Position numbers and translations under genes: made by a program. The notes under the pieces were generated by a model. The model made no database searches. It saw only the letters and a program-made list of their open reading frames with translations, and was not told the DNA's origin. From an uncultured Bacteroidales bacterium (GTDB taxonomy: Bacteria; Bacteroidota; Bacteroidia; Bacteroidales; Bacteroidaceae), in NCBI GenBank assembly GCA_947367415.1, contig CANBEE010000192.1:1-5442 (forward strand): 5,442 bases of DNA, written 5' to 3'. Of the stretch, positions 5,015-5,442 are shown piece by piece (the first letter of the stretch is position 1; every line of letters begins with the position of its first letter).

Positions 5015-5442
5015 TCAGAACACATAAGCACAGGATACACTTAAGGTACGGTTACGCATTCCCGCCTTGTTGGTGTCTTTCATTCCCCAATCGTAGCCTA
5101 CGGAGAGTTGCCAGTGTTCATATAGTTCAGCACCGAAGCGGAGTCCTAATCCCCAATCGAAACGCTCATGTGCTTTGTCGGCAAAAATGTTGTTTGATGC
5201 CGTGCTTGTGGTGTATTTCCCTGCCAATGTGGCTGTTACAGTCTCTTTGCCGAAGAGGCCGATGCTGGCGTAAGGACCTACGGAAGCAAAGAGTTTCAGA
5301 TTGTCGCTACAGTTGAACTTATAGCCTACGTGTATAGGTATGCTCAGATAGTAGGGGGTTGCTTCCCATTGCAGTGAGGTGCCAGTGATGTTATCGTAGT
5401 AGCCCGTGCTCTTCCAACCATGCGAGGAAAGCAGTGCGCTGA
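5015..5442 (-). CDS. Outer-membrane beta-barrel protein, C-terminal 141 residues (5' end outside window)
   Basis: The frame is open from the window edge to the TGA at 5017-5015. Visible residues alternate polar and hydrophobic or aromatic positions in strands such as PYYLSIPIHVGYKF, NLKLFASVGPYASIGLFGK, FDWGLGLRFGAELYEHWQL and TLSVSCAYVF, separated by polar loops rich in N, T, K and D. The chain ends in phenylalanine, the usual C-terminal signal of outer-membrane barrels. This fits the small porin-like barrel proteins (OMP_b-brl / PorT-like families) common in Bacteroidetes, whose ligands and functions are mostly unknown. The start, any signal peptide and the promoter lie beyond the window. 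The stretch between its stop and the palindrome (4930-5014) holds nothing else recognised. The family level is fairly sure; the specific role is not. Confidence 0.75.
   Translation of the reverse strand, partial: SALLSSHGWKSTGYYDNITGTSLQWEATPYYLSIPIHVGYKFNCSDNLKLFASVGPYASIGLFGKETVTATLAGKYTTSTASNNIFADKAHERFDWGLGLRFGAELYEHWQLSVGYDWGMKDTNKAGMRNRTLSVSCAYVF

Overview
The window looks like a chromosomal segment from a Bacteroidales bacterium, most likely Prevotella or a close relative. This rests on three things: promoters of the Bacteroidetes type (TTTG about 19-20 bases before TAnnTTTG), protein sequences typical of the group, and intergenic DNA full of small hairpins. The genus is an inference from sequence flavour, not from a database match.

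All four recognisable genes lie on the minus strand. Reading in the direction of transcription (high to low coordinates) they are: the C-terminal part of an outer-membrane beta-barrel protein (5442-5015, cut by the window edge); gmd, GDP-mannose 4,6-dehydratase (4110-2983); fcl, GDP-L-fucose synthase (2879-1938); and the N-terminal 527 codons of valS, valyl-tRNA synthetase (1583-1, cut by the window edge). Gmd and Fcl together convert GDP-D-mannose to GDP-L-fucose, the donor for fucosylated surface glycans and glycoproteins. They form a compact two-gene unit, with a 72-base REP/MITE-like inverted repeat in the gap between them. valS has its own well-formed promoter and is probably transcribed separately.

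The unusual part is the non-coding DNA. The 354-base gap between fcl and valS (1584-1937) and the 904-base gap upstream of gmd (4111-5014) share two repeat modules. One is a GC-rich hairpin followed by smaller hairpins whose sequence differs between copies while the pairing is kept. The other is a block overlapping the gmd promoter that has a hairpin in one copy and lacks it in the other. The gmd gap also holds four 22-base units built on the palindrome AGTACT (strictly alternating 14/8 spacing), a pair of inverted arms around 4231-4299 and 4682-4770, a hexamer tandem repeat, a G8 tract, a heptamer repeat, a possible distant minus-strand promoter and a 28-base perfect palindrome. No convincing protein gene is seen in either gap. 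The best candidate for something undescribed is this structured repeat island (about 4139-4790), which may be a non-autonomous mobile element, a long structured leader of gmd-fcl, or a non-coding RNA.
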